DNA of 64,000 nucleotides from Thermodesulfatator indicus DSM 15286 (GCF_000217795.1 NC_015681.1:434001-498000); one strand, 5' to 3'. Shown: positions 8,473-16,270, numbered from the stretch's first letter. Program-made: numbers and translations. Notes: generated by a model not told the origin, from the sequence alone.

Positions 8473-9863
8473 TAGGCCTCCCCTAATATGTTAGCTAATA
8501 CCTCAGTAATAACAGAAAACTCTTCAGGAAAAACTGTTCTCATATCAAGTAAAAAGCGTTCATTTTCTATACGACCTATAATCGGTGGAGAGGAGTTTCT
8601 TAAGGCACGCTCTAACTTAGCTGCTGTAAACTTAGGTGTATCAATAACTAAAGCATAAGATATCGGATTGGAAAGAGGCATAGCACCGCCACCTACACGA
8701 GACGTAGTCTGAATTATTTTTAGACTGACTTCTTTAGGCAATTTCTTTCTTAAGCGGCGTCTGAGCTGTTTTGCCTTTTTCTTTATTTCTTCAGGCGGCA
8801 GAGAGATAAAATACAAAGTAGGTATTTTAGAAAGGGCCTCTTTTTCATCGCGATAAAGCCTAAGGGTAGCCTCAAGCCCGGCTATGGTCATTTTGTCTAT
8901 TCTTACCGCCCGGTTAAGGGGATTTTTGCGTATTTGTTCTATAAGTTCTTTTCGGCCTACAATAATACCTGCCTGTGGGCCACCCAAAAGTTTATCTCCA
9001 GAGAAAGTTACCACATCAATTCCTGAGGCCAAAACCTCTTGGACTGTGGGCTCTTTGGGGAGCCCAAACTTGGTTAAATCAACAAAACAACCACTTCCCA
9101 AGTCTTCTACAACTGGCAGGTTATATTTTCGACCAAGCTCCACTAGTTCTTTGCCAGAGACCTCTTTAGTAAAACCGAGTAAGGCGTAATTACTTTTGTG
9201 GACTTTAAGGAGCAAAGCTGTATTTTCATTAATGGCTTCTTCGTAATCACGCAGATGAGTACGATTGGTAGTCCCCACTTCTCTCAATATGGCCCCTGAA
9301 CGGACCATCACGTCAGGGATACGAAAAGAGCCCCCAATTTCTACCAATTCCCCGCGAGAAACAATAACCTCTTTCCCAAGCGCCAGGGTGTTTAAAGTTA
9401 AAAGCACAGCTGCGGCGTTATTATTGACCACCAACGCTGCTTCAGCCCCGGTAATCTCGCGAACAATTTTTTCTATATGGACATATCGGCTACCACGCTT
9501 ACCTTCGGCCAAATCATATTCCAGATTAGAATAGTAAGCAGCCACTTCTTGTATAGCTTCTAAAGCCTCTTTGGCTAAAGGCGAACGTCCGAGATTGGTA
9601 TGGACGACCACACCCGTAGCATTTATGACTCGCCTAAGACTTGGCGTTAATTTTTCTTGTAAAACTTTTTGAGCTAATTCGAAGACTTCTTCTTTTGAAA
9701 GAGAAATTCTTTTCCCTTCTAAAATTTCACTTCTTATTTGAGAAGCTGCCTCTCTGGCCGCAAGAAGCAAAAGTTTTTCTGGAACTTGAGGAAAGCAAGA
9801 ACTAAGTCGTTCTTTAAGCTCATTTATAGGCGGAATAGAAGCAAACATAACCTGTTTTTCCAT
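8472..9863 (-). CDS. selA: L-seryl-tRNA(Sec) selenium transferase SelA
   Basis: This PLP enzyme converts seryl-tRNA(Sec) to selenocysteyl-tRNA(Sec) using selenophosphate. The N-terminal SelA domain (PPINELKERL...) leads into the fold-type I core with the conserved VVHTNLGRSPL and the PLP-lysine motif SGDKLLGGPQAG at about residue 287. Length (463 residues) is normal. The ATG at 9863 is preferred because GGGAG lies 7-8 bases upstream; a TTG at 9905 would add 14 residues. It is the first gene of an operon with the TPR and MBL genes. SelB, SelD and a tRNA(Sec) are not in this window. Presence implies selenoproteins elsewhere in the genome. Confidence 0.95.
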   Translation of the reverse strand: MEKQVMFASIPPINELKERLSSCFPQVPEKLLLLAAREAASQIRSEILEGKRISLSKEEVFELAQKVLQEKLTPSLRRVINATGVVVHTNLGRSPLAKEALEAIQEVAAYYSNLEYDLAEGKRGSRYVHIEKIVREITGAEAALVVNNNAAAVLLTLNTLALGKEVIVSRGELVEIGGSFRIPDVMVRSGAILREVGTTNRTHLRDYEEAINENTALLLKVHKSNYALLGFTKEVSGKELVELGRKYNLPVVEDLGSGCFVDLTKFGLPKEPTVQEVLASGIDVVTFSGDKLLGGPQAGIIVGRKELIEQIRKNPLNRAVRIDKMTIAGLEATLRLYRDEKEALSKIPTLYFISLPPEEIKKKAKQLRRRLRKKLPKEVSLKIIQTTSRVGGGAMPLSNPISYALVIDTPKFTAAKLERALRNSSPPIIGRIENERFLLDMRTVFPEEFSVITEVLANILGEA

Positions 9864-9945
9864 TAAGCCACTCCCACAAAATTTTCGTTCTGAAAGATAG
9901 GCCAAATAAGGATTTTTGTAAATAATAAATAAAAGAGTCGAAATT

Positions 9946-9972
9946 TAATTTTTTAAAAAATTTTTCCGAAAA
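9946..9972 (+). promoter_or_regulatory. Possible sigma-28-type promoter before the AT-rich operon
   Basis: TAATTTTT, an 11-base spacer, then TCCGAAAA resembles TAAAGTTT-N11-GCCGATAA. The same CGAAAA-type -10 is seen before flagellin. The surroundings are very AT-rich, so the -35 match has little weight. Confidence 0.3.
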
Positions 9973-9995
9973 GGAACAAAAAAAGAGGTAAATCA

Positions 9996-10853
9996 ATGGT
10001 TGTTCCACCTTTCCCGAAAAAATTTGAAAACATTCCTACGGATATGACTACCCCTGCAAATCTTATTCAGACCTTTGGCGGGGAATTGTTTACAGGATTA
10101 TTAAGAGTTTCCTTCAATAACAATCACGAATTGATAGGGCTCTTTGAAGAAGGAAGCCTTCTAGGCTTTATAGAAGAAAAAGAAAAAATTCGTCAAGAAA
10201 TTTCTATAAGTAGGGTTGAAAACATATGGAAAGCCAAAAAAGGAATAATAAACGCATATCAAAGTTATCCAGACGAAATATTTATTTTGCAAAAGTTATT
10301 AAGCAAAGGGCTAACATCTAAATTAGAAACCTTTGGCCTTGATCTTGGCAGCAAGACAGTAGCCTTAAAGAAAAGAAAAGAAAACTGCATAATAGAAATA
10401 GACACAGAAGAAAAAGCACAAGCAATTTATCTATGGGAAGGAAAGATTATTTGGAACTTAGCTGAAAAAGAAATCTTTACCGAAAATCAAAAAATAATAG
10501 CAAGAATTTACAAAGGGAAAAAACTAGATAGCAAAAAAGAGTTAGAAAAAATAAAAAAAGCCCTAAAAGAATTGTCAGCCATTTATCAAGAAAAATACAA
10601 AAAAAATTTTGTAGAAGAATTTCTCTTTTATATACATCAAAACTTAGCCGAAAAATATCCAATAATAGATCCATTTTTAGGAGCTTATGAACTAGAAAAA
10701 GGAGAACTCAAAATAAAAGAAACTGAAAAATCAAGTGAATTTATAAAACCATTTAAAATAGCCATAAACGATTTTATAAAAAAGATAAACTTTACAACGG
10801 AAGAAAAAGAAAAGATTAGTAAAATTATAATAGAGGAGGGAAAAGATGATTAA
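9996..10853 (+). CDS. Hypothetical protein, first gene of the AT-rich four-gene operon
   Basis: A 285-residue soluble protein with no signal or membrane segment. The N-terminal 80 residues (TPANLIQTFGGELFTGLLRVSF..., then GLFEEGSLLGFIEE) look like the small effector-type domains of the DUF2226/DUF4388 kind, in which a beta-hairpin is followed by an 'LLAF' strand. The rest is Lys/Glu-rich and helical. Ribosome-binding site GAGGT lies 7 bases before the ATG. It overlaps the next gene by 8 bases. Base composition is far more AT-rich than selA next door. Function unknown; context suggests signal transduction with the membrane heme sensor at the end of the operon. Confidence 0.7.
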   Translation: MVVPPFPKKFENIPTDMTTPANLIQTFGGELFTGLLRVSFNNNHELIGLFEEGSLLGFIEEKEKIRQEISISRVENIWKAKKGIINAYQSYPDEIFILQKLLSKGLTSKLETFGLDLGSKTVALKKRKENCIIEIDTEEKAQAIYLWEGKIIWNLAEKEIFTENQKIIARIYKGKKLDSKKELEKIKKALKELSAIYQEKYKKNFVEEFLFYIHQNLAEKYPIIDPFLGAYELEKGELKIKETEKSSEFIKPFKIAINDFIKKINFTTEEKEKISKIIIEEGKDD

Positions 10854-11145
10854 AACTGACGAAATAAAAAAAGAAAAAATAATTCAAGAAATATTTGGTG
10901 ACATGGACGATATATTTAAAGGTGAAGACGAAGAAAAAGAAGCGATTTACGAACAAGACCATAAAGAAAAGCTAGTGCCCATTTCTTTAATTAAGGAAGA
11001 AATAAAAAAAGAAAAAATTTCTGAAGAAGAAATAGTCCAAACAGTCAAAGAAACTATAGACGAAATAGAAGAAAAAATTAAAGAAATTATCAACAGAAAA
11101 CTTACGAAAAAGATATTAGTTAAAGTCCTTGAAAGGATTGAATAA
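10846..11145 (+). CDS. Small Lys/Glu-rich coiled-coil protein
   Basis: A 99-residue protein composed largely of Glu, Lys and Ile. It has an acidic stretch (FGDMDDIFKGEDEEKE) and a probable coiled coil from about residue 50 to the end (ETIDEIEEKIKEI). It overlaps both neighbours: 8 bases with the gene before, and a single A in TAATG with the gene after. Tight coupling indicates a subunit or adaptor of the same system. I recognise no family. The GGAGG within the upstream gene serves as ribosome-binding site. Confidence 0.65.
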   Translation: MIKTDEIKKEKIIQEIFGDMDDIFKGEDEEKEAIYEQDHKEKLVPISLIKEEIKKEKISEEEIVQTVKETIDEIEEKIKEIINRKLTKKILVKVLERIE

Positions 11146-11984
11146 TGGCCTTTACCGGCAAAGCCAAAAGCATTGAAGAAGTTTTTGACATTTTACAAAT
11201 TATTGAAAACCAAAACAAAGAAGGAAATTTATTGCTCAACAGCGAGAAAGAAAATTTTACAATAAAAATCAAAAAAAGAAACATACAAAAAATAGAGACA
11301 AATTCAAAAAACTTAAAAAAATTAAAAGACAAAGAAAACATACCTGAAACATGGAAAAGTTATTTCCATTACATAAATATTGAATGGCAAAACTTCTATT
11401 TTAATTTTGAAGAAAACAATATAAATGAAAACCAAAACAGCATTCCTATATCTCATTTTCTACTAAATTTTTGCACAGAAAGAGATGAAATAAGCCATAT
11501 AATAAAAAAGCTAACCAAAAATCCAATAGGACTAACTATAAGAGGGGAACTAAAAGAAGAAAAGTTTGACACCGTTGATTTATGGGTTTATGGAGAAATA
11601 ATCAAAGGAACACCAATAAAAGAAATTATTTTTGGAAATATTCCCTTAAAAGGGATACTTAAATCTATAAATAAACTTTTCAAAGCAGGATTAATAGAAG
11701 TAGAAATCTTATCTAAGAAAGAAACAAACAATAAAACTATTGACTTTGATAAAATTGAGAAATTTGAAGAATTTTTAGCTAAAATAGTTGGTCCTGTAGC
11801 AGGCCTACTTATTTTTGAAACTTTAGAAGAACTCAATCTTTCAAATGAAAAAATACCAGTTAATAAGGCTCAAATATTTATTGAAACTGTTGTTAATAAA
11901 ATTCCAGAAGATTGCCTATTTGAAGGAGACTTGTGCACAAAAACTATAAAAGAAAAATTTTTTGAAATTATAGGGAGGAATTAA
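11145..11984 (+). CDS. DUF4388-like protein
   Basis: A 279-residue soluble protein. The first 55 residues (FTGKAKSIEEVFDILQIIENQNKEG, then NLLLNSEKENFTIKIKKRNIQKIE) match the pattern of DUF4388/PatA-type N-terminal domains. The region at about 125-190 (GLTIRGELKEEKFDTVDLWVYG) resembles the winged-helix-like part that often follows in such proteins. These are found with two-component and gliding or chemosensory systems, but their biochemical role is not established. It starts in TAATG overlap with the coiled-coil gene and ends directly before the heme sensor gene. Strongly AT-rich. Confidence 0.65.
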   Translation: MAFTGKAKSIEEVFDILQIIENQNKEGNLLLNSEKENFTIKIKKRNIQKIETNSKNLKKLKDKENIPETWKSYFHYINIEWQNFYFNFEENNINENQNSIPISHFLLNFCTERDEISHIIKKLTKNPIGLTIRGELKEEKFDTVDLWVYGEIIKGTPIKEIIFGNIPLKGILKSINKLFKAGLIEVEILSKKETNNKTIDFDKIEKFEEFLAKIVGPVAGLLIFETLEELNLSNEKIPVNKAQIFIETVVNKIPEDCLFEGDLCTKTIKEKFFEIIGRN

Positions 11985-13004
11985 ATGACAAACAAATTTT
12001 CAATATTGACAAAATATATAGCTTTTTGGATTATCCTGGGATTGGGCCTTATAGGATGTACAATCGTAACTATTTACCAATTATATACTTGGTTTTTATA
12101 CGAAAAGGCTAAAACTGTAGCTGAACAAGTCATTATGTTTAGACAATGGACAGCTTCTTACGGAGGTATATGGACTAAAGATAAATATGACAATCACTTT
12201 GGCTATTTATTGAAGGCTAGTAACGAAAAAACGAGTTTGCTTAGTACTAACGAAAATTTAATTGGTGAAGAAGTCAACACGATCTTTTATTTACATAACC
12301 CCGCCTTAGCTACCAGAGAGCTCTCAAGTCTATCAGAGAAAAAAGCAAAAGAATTTAGATGGATATTTAAAGTAGTTTCTGATAGACCTATTAGTCCACA
12401 AGGAATACCTGATCAATTTGAAAGGGAAGCTATCAAAACATTAAGGAAAGAGAAAAAAGAAGAGCTTGGTAAATTTATAAAAGATGGATTTTTTAACTTC
12501 AGTAGCTATAAGTATCGCTATGTAAAAGTCATAAGAGTTAAAAAAGGGTGCCTTAAATGCCACGGAACTCCTGAAGAGTTAGATCCTCGTTTTAAACAGG
12601 CTATTTTAGACAAATATGGACCCGCTGCTAAAAGAGGCATGAATTACAAAGAAGGAGATATAAGAGGAGTTATTAGTGTTACTATCTTTCCTGATTTCAG
12701 AGGAACGGCTGCACAATTCTTAAAACCAGTACCTGAAAACTTTTTTCTTCTGCTTATTTTGGTGACAATTATTTTCATGACTTTTGGTAGCTTTGTAGCG
12801 GTTTACTGGATGATAACACGCATTAAACAACTGAGAGATGCCGCCCGAAACATCAGTATTGGAAAACTGGAAGTTGACTTAGGTGTTAAAGGCTTAGACG
12901 AAAACAAAGTAAAAGATGAATTAACCCAGGTGGCTATTGCTCTAGAAAGGTTAAGAATAAGTACCAAGATTCTTATTGAAAGATTTAAAAATCGGAAAAA
13001 ATAA
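11985..13004 (+). CDS. Membrane heme sensor: DUF3365 (Tll0287-like) domain with HAMP, no kinase
   Basis: A 339-residue inner-membrane protein. A membrane helix lies at about residues 11-33. A periplasmic DUF3365 domain follows, with the c-type heme motif CLKCH at about 189-193 in the context KVIRVKKGCLKCHGTPEELDP. A second membrane helix spans about 248-275, and a HAMP-like region (ITRIKQLRDAARNISIGKLEV) covers about 277-320. The protein ends soon after HAMP, so it has no kinase or methyl-accepting domain of its own. The three genes before it, all cytoplasmic, are the obvious output candidates. It follows the DUF4388-like gene without a gap (ribosome-binding site AGGGAGG). Confidence 0.8.
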   Translation: MTNKFSILTKYIAFWIILGLGLIGCTIVTIYQLYTWFLYEKAKTVAEQVIMFRQWTASYGGIWTKDKYDNHFGYLLKASNEKTSLLSTNENLIGEEVNTIFYLHNPALATRELSSLSEKKAKEFRWIFKVVSDRPISPQGIPDQFEREAIKTLRKEKKEELGKFIKDGFFNFSSYKYRYVKVIRVKKGCLKCHGTPEELDPRFKQAILDKYGPAAKRGMNYKEGDIRGVISVTIFPDFRGTAAQFLKPVPENFFLLLILVTIIFMTFGSFVAVYWMITRIKQLRDAARNISIGKLEVDLGVKGLDENKVKDELTQVAIALERLRISTKILIERFKNRKK

Positions 13005-13007
13005 AAA

Positions 13008-13030
13008 GAAGGGGGGCGTTACCCCCCTTC
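13008..13030. terminator. Bidirectional terminator between converging transcripts
   Basis: GAAGGGGGG and CCCCCCTTC form a perfect 9-bp stem with a 5-base loop. It has an A-run on the left, which is a T-run for the minus strand. It lies between the heme-sensor gene and the convergent cytochrome gene. Confidence 0.75.
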
Positions 13031-13033
13031 GAA

Positions 13034-14335
13034 CTATTTACCGTGAGTAGCCCGCATCTGTTTGGCTAGCTCTTTGATTTCTCCGAGGTCTTTTACCATC
13101 ATGGCCCAGCCGTACCAGTAAGCATAGTCAGGATTAATGTGGAAGAAGGACTGATAGGCCCTCATGCGGTGCTTCATATACATTTCAAAAAGAACCTGTT
13201 CAATATACTCAAGCTTGTCGTAACCAGCTCCATAATCAGTTCTCATAAAATACAAGAAGTCCGGATAAGGATAGGCCTGATTACCACGCTTTTTGAGGAT
13301 ACCGTCTTTGTAGAGGTCAGCCACAATGTTTATGGCTTCAGCTAAGAGCATATCAATCTGCTTGTAATACTGGTCAGCCTGTTTGAACTGAAAATCAACG
13401 TAATCCTTGGAATGGCAACGATAGCAGACCTGTTTCATTTTGTTACGCTCACGGTCAAAGTCTTCTTTGGTAAGACGGGCTAATTGGAGGTCTTTAACTA
13501 CCTGCAAGCGAGCGGTAGGCTTACCGGTCATAGGGTCAAGCACGCCCAAAGCCTTCAAAATAGTAACCTGCGCTGCGGCCCAATCTTTATCCTCAGGTAA
13601 AGGTAATCTTACTCCCAGGAATCCCCAGGCTGTACGGTTTTCGTGGTCGCCATTAGGCATGTGGCAGTCCTGACACTTAGGCGCCGCTGCTCCTTCAGGT
13701 AAGTTTCCAGCTAGCTTGGCAAAATAGCGGGTGCCGTGCTTTGAGCTTGACCACATTTCCCACTGGGGATGGTCGTAGCCCATGTGGCATTGCTGACAGG
13801 CATGGGGATCTAGAGCCTCTTTTTTGGAAAAAGCGTGCCTTGTGTGACATTCATCACAGGAGTTGTTTTGGTAGCGATAACCTTGAGCATGAAGTTTTTG
13901 CTTTTCTTCTTCACTCTTTATCCCCATGTTATGACAACCACCACAACCCTTACCACCTTCCATTAATTCGTCAGGCTCAAGATGGGTAACGGGAAGGGCG
14001 TTTAAAGCCTTCCAGCCGAGATTGTGTTTGCCACGGACAAATTGATCAAACTGTTCCTGGTGACATTCAGCACACACGTGCTCATCTGGAAGCTTAGCCT
14101 TAGCAGCATCTTTTACTGAAGTATGCGCTGTTCCATGACAATCGGCACAGGAAATATCTTCCGCCGCATGTTTACTGGCACGCCAATCCATCACCTGACC
14201 TGGACTAATCTTTTCGTGACACGAAATACAAGCTTTCTTAATCTTTTCTTCATCTTGAGCAGCCATACTATAACTAACTGAAAATAAAAAAGCTAAAACT
14301 ACCCAGATACTTAAAAAACATTTCCCCTTCTTCAT
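13034..14335 (-). CDS. Octaheme cytochrome c of the hydroxylamine oxidoreductase (HAO) family
   Basis: A secreted multiheme cytochrome of 433 residues with a cleavable signal peptide (hydrophobic stretch about 9-25). Eight CxxCH motifs are visible in order: CISCH, CADCH, CAECH, CGGCH, CDECH, CQQCH, CQDCH, CYRCH. The number, spacing and long helical C-terminus after the last heme fit the HAO/octaheme family (periplasmic oxidation or reduction of hydroxylamine or nitrite). The ATG at 14335 follows AGGAGG by 5-6 bases; a GTG one codon earlier is possible. The C-terminus contains Tyr residues (INPDYAYWYG), but whether one aligns with the heme cross-linking Tyr of true HAO needs an alignment. No NrfH-type quinol partner gene lies beside it. 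Confidence 0.85.
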   Translation of the reverse strand: MKKGKCFLSIWVVLAFLFSVSYSMAAQDEEKIKKACISCHEKISPGQVMDWRASKHAAEDISCADCHGTAHTSVKDAAKAKLPDEHVCAECHQEQFDQFVRGKHNLGWKALNALPVTHLEPDELMEGGKGCGGCHNMGIKSEEEKQKLHAQGYRYQNNSCDECHTRHAFSKKEALDPHACQQCHMGYDHPQWEMWSSSKHGTRYFAKLAGNLPEGAAAPKCQDCHMPNGDHENRTAWGFLGVRLPLPEDKDWAAAQVTILKALGVLDPMTGKPTARLQVVKDLQLARLTKEDFDRERNKMKQVCYRCHSKDYVDFQFKQADQYYKQIDMLLAEAINIVADLYKDGILKKRGNQAYPYPDFLYFMRTDYGAGYDKLEYIEQVLFEMYMKHRMRAYQSFFHINPDYAYWYGWAMMVKDLGEIKELAKQMRATHGK

Positions 14336-14338
14336 CAC

Positions 14339-14496
14339 TCCCTCCTTATTTTTATTTGATCAACAAGTGATTAAAACTTTATAGTCTCTAAAAATTAAAT
14401 AGAATAAACAAAGAAATTTGGCAAGCTTTTTCTTAAACTAGCATTAAAGAGTCTTAAATACAGAAAAATAACAGCATAAATAATCGTAATTTGATA
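14339..14496. other. AT-rich intergenic region upstream of the cytochrome gene
   Basis: Contains the ribosome-binding site and, presumably, the promoter of the cytochrome gene. No convincing -35/-10 pair, hairpin or operator was identified. Confidence 0.4.
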
Positions 14497-14536
14497 TATT
14501 AATGGAATCACTAAACAGGCGACAATTGAGTCATTG
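14497..14536 (-). repeat. Left remnant of dispersed repeat (copy A), split by the IS110 element
   Basis: These 40 bases (ending GGCGACAATTGAGTCATTG) match, in reverse complement and with few differences, the right flank of copy C at 46938-46978. The rest of the same repeat resumes on the other side of the insertion element at 15771. Confidence 0.8.
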
Positions 14537-14577
14537 TATGGTTTTAAGTAAAGGGCAAAAGCATTAAAGTAAAAAAA

Positions 14578-14745
14578 GTTGGTAGGGAGGGACAGGCTGT
14601 TGAGTCATGGAACGTTTGCTTTTTAGCAAACTGTTCGATCGCAAGATTAGCCGTCCTTCCCTGTGTTTGAACAGTATCCGGGACGTTTCCAATTACGGAA
14701 ACTGTCCGTATACAAGGCTAAACCTGGAAGGACCTCCCTACCAAC
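14578..14745 (+). ncRNA. IS110 bridge RNA (target- and donor-binding loops visible)
   Basis: A 168-base region closed by a perfect 13-bp stem (GTTGGTAGGGAGG at 14578-14590 with 14733-14745). Inside are two stem-internal-loop-hairpin units. Target loop: stem GACAGGCT/AGCCGTC with one bulge, left guide TTGAGTCAT (14600-14608), hairpin 14614-14631, right guide TCGCAA (14639-14644). Donor loop: stem CCTTCC...GTTT/AAAC...GGAAGG, left guide ACAGTATC (14671-14678), hairpin 14681-14707, right guide ATACAAG (14710-14716). The guides match the left target flank, the complement of TTGCGA in the right target flank, the element's right end (15763-15770), and the complement of the CTTGTAT end junction, respectively. 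Confidence 0.88.
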
Positions 14746-14785
14746 AATCTTTATTTTATCTCAAAGAAAGGAGAATTGAAGACCT

Positions 14786-15754
14786 ATGAAAAATTTATCT
14801 TTTCTTGGGGTGGATGTGGCCAAGGATACATTGGTTATTTTTGATGGCCAGAAGGTTTACGAGTTTCAAAATGAAAGGGGTTTAAAGAAATTTAAGAGGA
14901 AGTTTTTTAAGAAGAAAGAAGACAGGAAGAAAAGGGTGGTGATATACGAGCCCACAGGGCCATATTCGGCATTTCTGGAGGAGTTCTGTGCTACGAATAT
15001 GATAAAAGTAGTATCCCTTAACCCCAGAAAAGTCCCCCGTTTAAGAGAAGTATTAGGTCATAGAGCAAAAACAGATAATCTTGATGCGAAACTGTTATAC
15101 GAATATCACAAGATAGTTAGCGAAGAAGAGATCAAAGAAATAGAATATAACGAAAATTTAGAGAAATTATCTTTATTGTTAAGTGAGTATCAATTATATC
15201 AAAACATAGAAAACAAGTTATCTAATTTTCTAGACTATTTAGATAGAGTACCAGTAGATAGTAAAGAAAGCAAAAAACACATACAGAAAAACTTAGAAGA
15301 AACAAGGCAGAGGCTTCAGAAGATAAAGAAAGAGATGGAGGAATTAGTAAATAAAGATGACGACATAAACAAAGGGGTTAAAGAAATAGAGAAAGTTAAA
15401 GGTATAGGGAAGATGATAGCGACATATTGTTACATCTTTTTTCGGAAGAGGCGGATAAGAAACCGGCGGGAGGTAGTAGCTCTAGCAGGATTGGACCCGG
15501 AAGTAAAGGAATCTGGTAAGAGGAAGCTGGTAACCAGGATAAGCAAGAAAGGGGATAATAGGTTAAGGAGTTTGCTTTTTATGGGGGCGCTTAGTGCCAT
15601 AAGATGTAAAGAAGGGGGACTAAAAGAGTATTACGAAAGTTTGATAAAGAGAGGAAAACCGAAGAAAGTGGCCATAATAGCCTGTGCCAGAAAATTATTG
15701 ATATTTGCTTTCTATAATTACAAAAAATGGCAAATGGAAGCTCAAAGTGCTTGA
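14786..15754 (+). CDS. IS110-family transposase (DEDD recombinase)
   Basis: This RNA-guided serine/DEDD recombinase of 322 residues moves the surrounding element. The N-terminal RuvC-like DEDD domain shows GVDVAKDTL (first Asp), YEPTGPY (Glu) and RAKTDNLDAKLL (two Asp). A coiled-coil linker spans about 130-205. The C-terminal Transposase_20 domain contains KVKGIGKMIA, then ALAGLDPEVKESGKRK, which holds the probable catalytic serine, and RISKKGDNRLR. The start ATG follows a strong ribosome-binding site (AAAGGAGAA). The gene appears full length with no frameshift. The long upstream and short downstream non-coding ends put it in the IS110 rather than the IS1111 group. Confidence 0.95.
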   Translation: MKNLSFLGVDVAKDTLVIFDGQKVYEFQNERGLKKFKRKFFKKKEDRKKRVVIYEPTGPYSAFLEEFCATNMIKVVSLNPRKVPRLREVLGHRAKTDNLDAKLLYEYHKIVSEEEIKEIEYNENLEKLSLLLSEYQLYQNIENKLSNFLDYLDRVPVDSKESKKHIQKNLEETRQRLQKIKKEMEELVNKDDDINKGVKEIEKVKGIGKMIATYCYIFFRKRRIRNRREVVALAGLDPEVKESGKRKLVTRISKKGDNRLRSLLFMGALSAIRCKEGGLKEYYESLIKRGKPKKVAIIACARKLLIFAFYNYKKWQMEAQSA

Positions 15755-15770
15755 CAAAAACCACAGTATC

Positions 15771-15907
15771 TTGCGAGCGAAGCGAAGCAATCCCTGAGAC
15801 TGCTTCGACCTCTAACAAGACCTCGCAGTGACAGCGAAGGTTACTTTGCTTTAGCGATTATGTCAGCGGCGATACTTTGTCGTGTAAAAAACACTCGGAT
15901 TAATAAA
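15771..15907 (-). repeat. Right part of dispersed repeat copy A
   Basis: About 137 bases that match, in reverse complement and with only a few substitutions, copies B (46066-46215) and C (46804-46936). They end in the shared segment TTTACACGACAAAGTATCG read on the minus strand. It begins exactly at the IS110 right end. Confidence 0.85.
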
Positions 15908-16270
15908 CTAAATCGACACCTTTGCAAAATGCTTTACTTAAGAGACTGCTTCGCTTGCAGTGACAGAATGGTAGATGGCAAATAGTTGATGGCCCTCACT
16001 TTTCACTTCTCATCTATATTTGTAAGCCCCTATAGAGGTACCAATAGGGAAAAGAATCCCTGAGAGTGCATAGGCCTCTGTGATAGAGGAAGAAAAAACT
16101 TTTTCCTGTCCCCAAAACAAAAATTTGCTCACGGCCACTATCTGCGCTAACATAGGGTGGAAGACCTTTACAAAATACTTATTCAAGAGGCTGCTTCGCC
16201 TATCTGGGCTCGCAGTGACAGCGGAAAAGAGTCATTGCGAGGCTGCGCCAGCAGCCGAAGCAATCTAAAT
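15908..16270. repeat. Mosaic of REP-like intergenic repeats
   Basis: This 360-base gene-free stretch holds several degenerate pieces of the genome's repeats: AAGAGACTGCTTCGC...GCAGTGACA at about 15949, a CCTGTCCCC piece at about 16107, GAGGCTGCTTCGCC...CTCGCAGTGACAG near 16188-16220 and GTCATTGCGAGGCTGCGCC near 16232. The short ORF at 16080-16268 runs through these repeats and is not believed to be a gene. Confidence 0.6.

Larger units (their letters stand above)
14537..15770 (+). mobile_element. IS110-family insertion sequence, apparently intact
   Basis: The ends were set by comparing the interrupted repeat copy A with the uninterrupted copy C near 46935. The empty site reads GAGTCATTGCGAGCG. 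The occupied site reads GAGTCATTG|TATGG... at the left and ...CAGTATC|TTGCGAGCG at the right, so TTG is shared by both junctions and no longer target duplication exists. That is typical of IS110 elements, which have no terminal inverted repeats. The element is about 1.23 kb, with a long non-coding left end carrying a bridge RNA, one DEDD recombinase gene and only 16 bases between its stop codon and the right end. Confidence 0.88.

Noticed and set aside
14607-14789. 60-codon frame upstream of the IS110 transposase
   Set aside because: It runs across the bridge RNA hairpins and guides, has no ribosome-binding site and resembles no protein.
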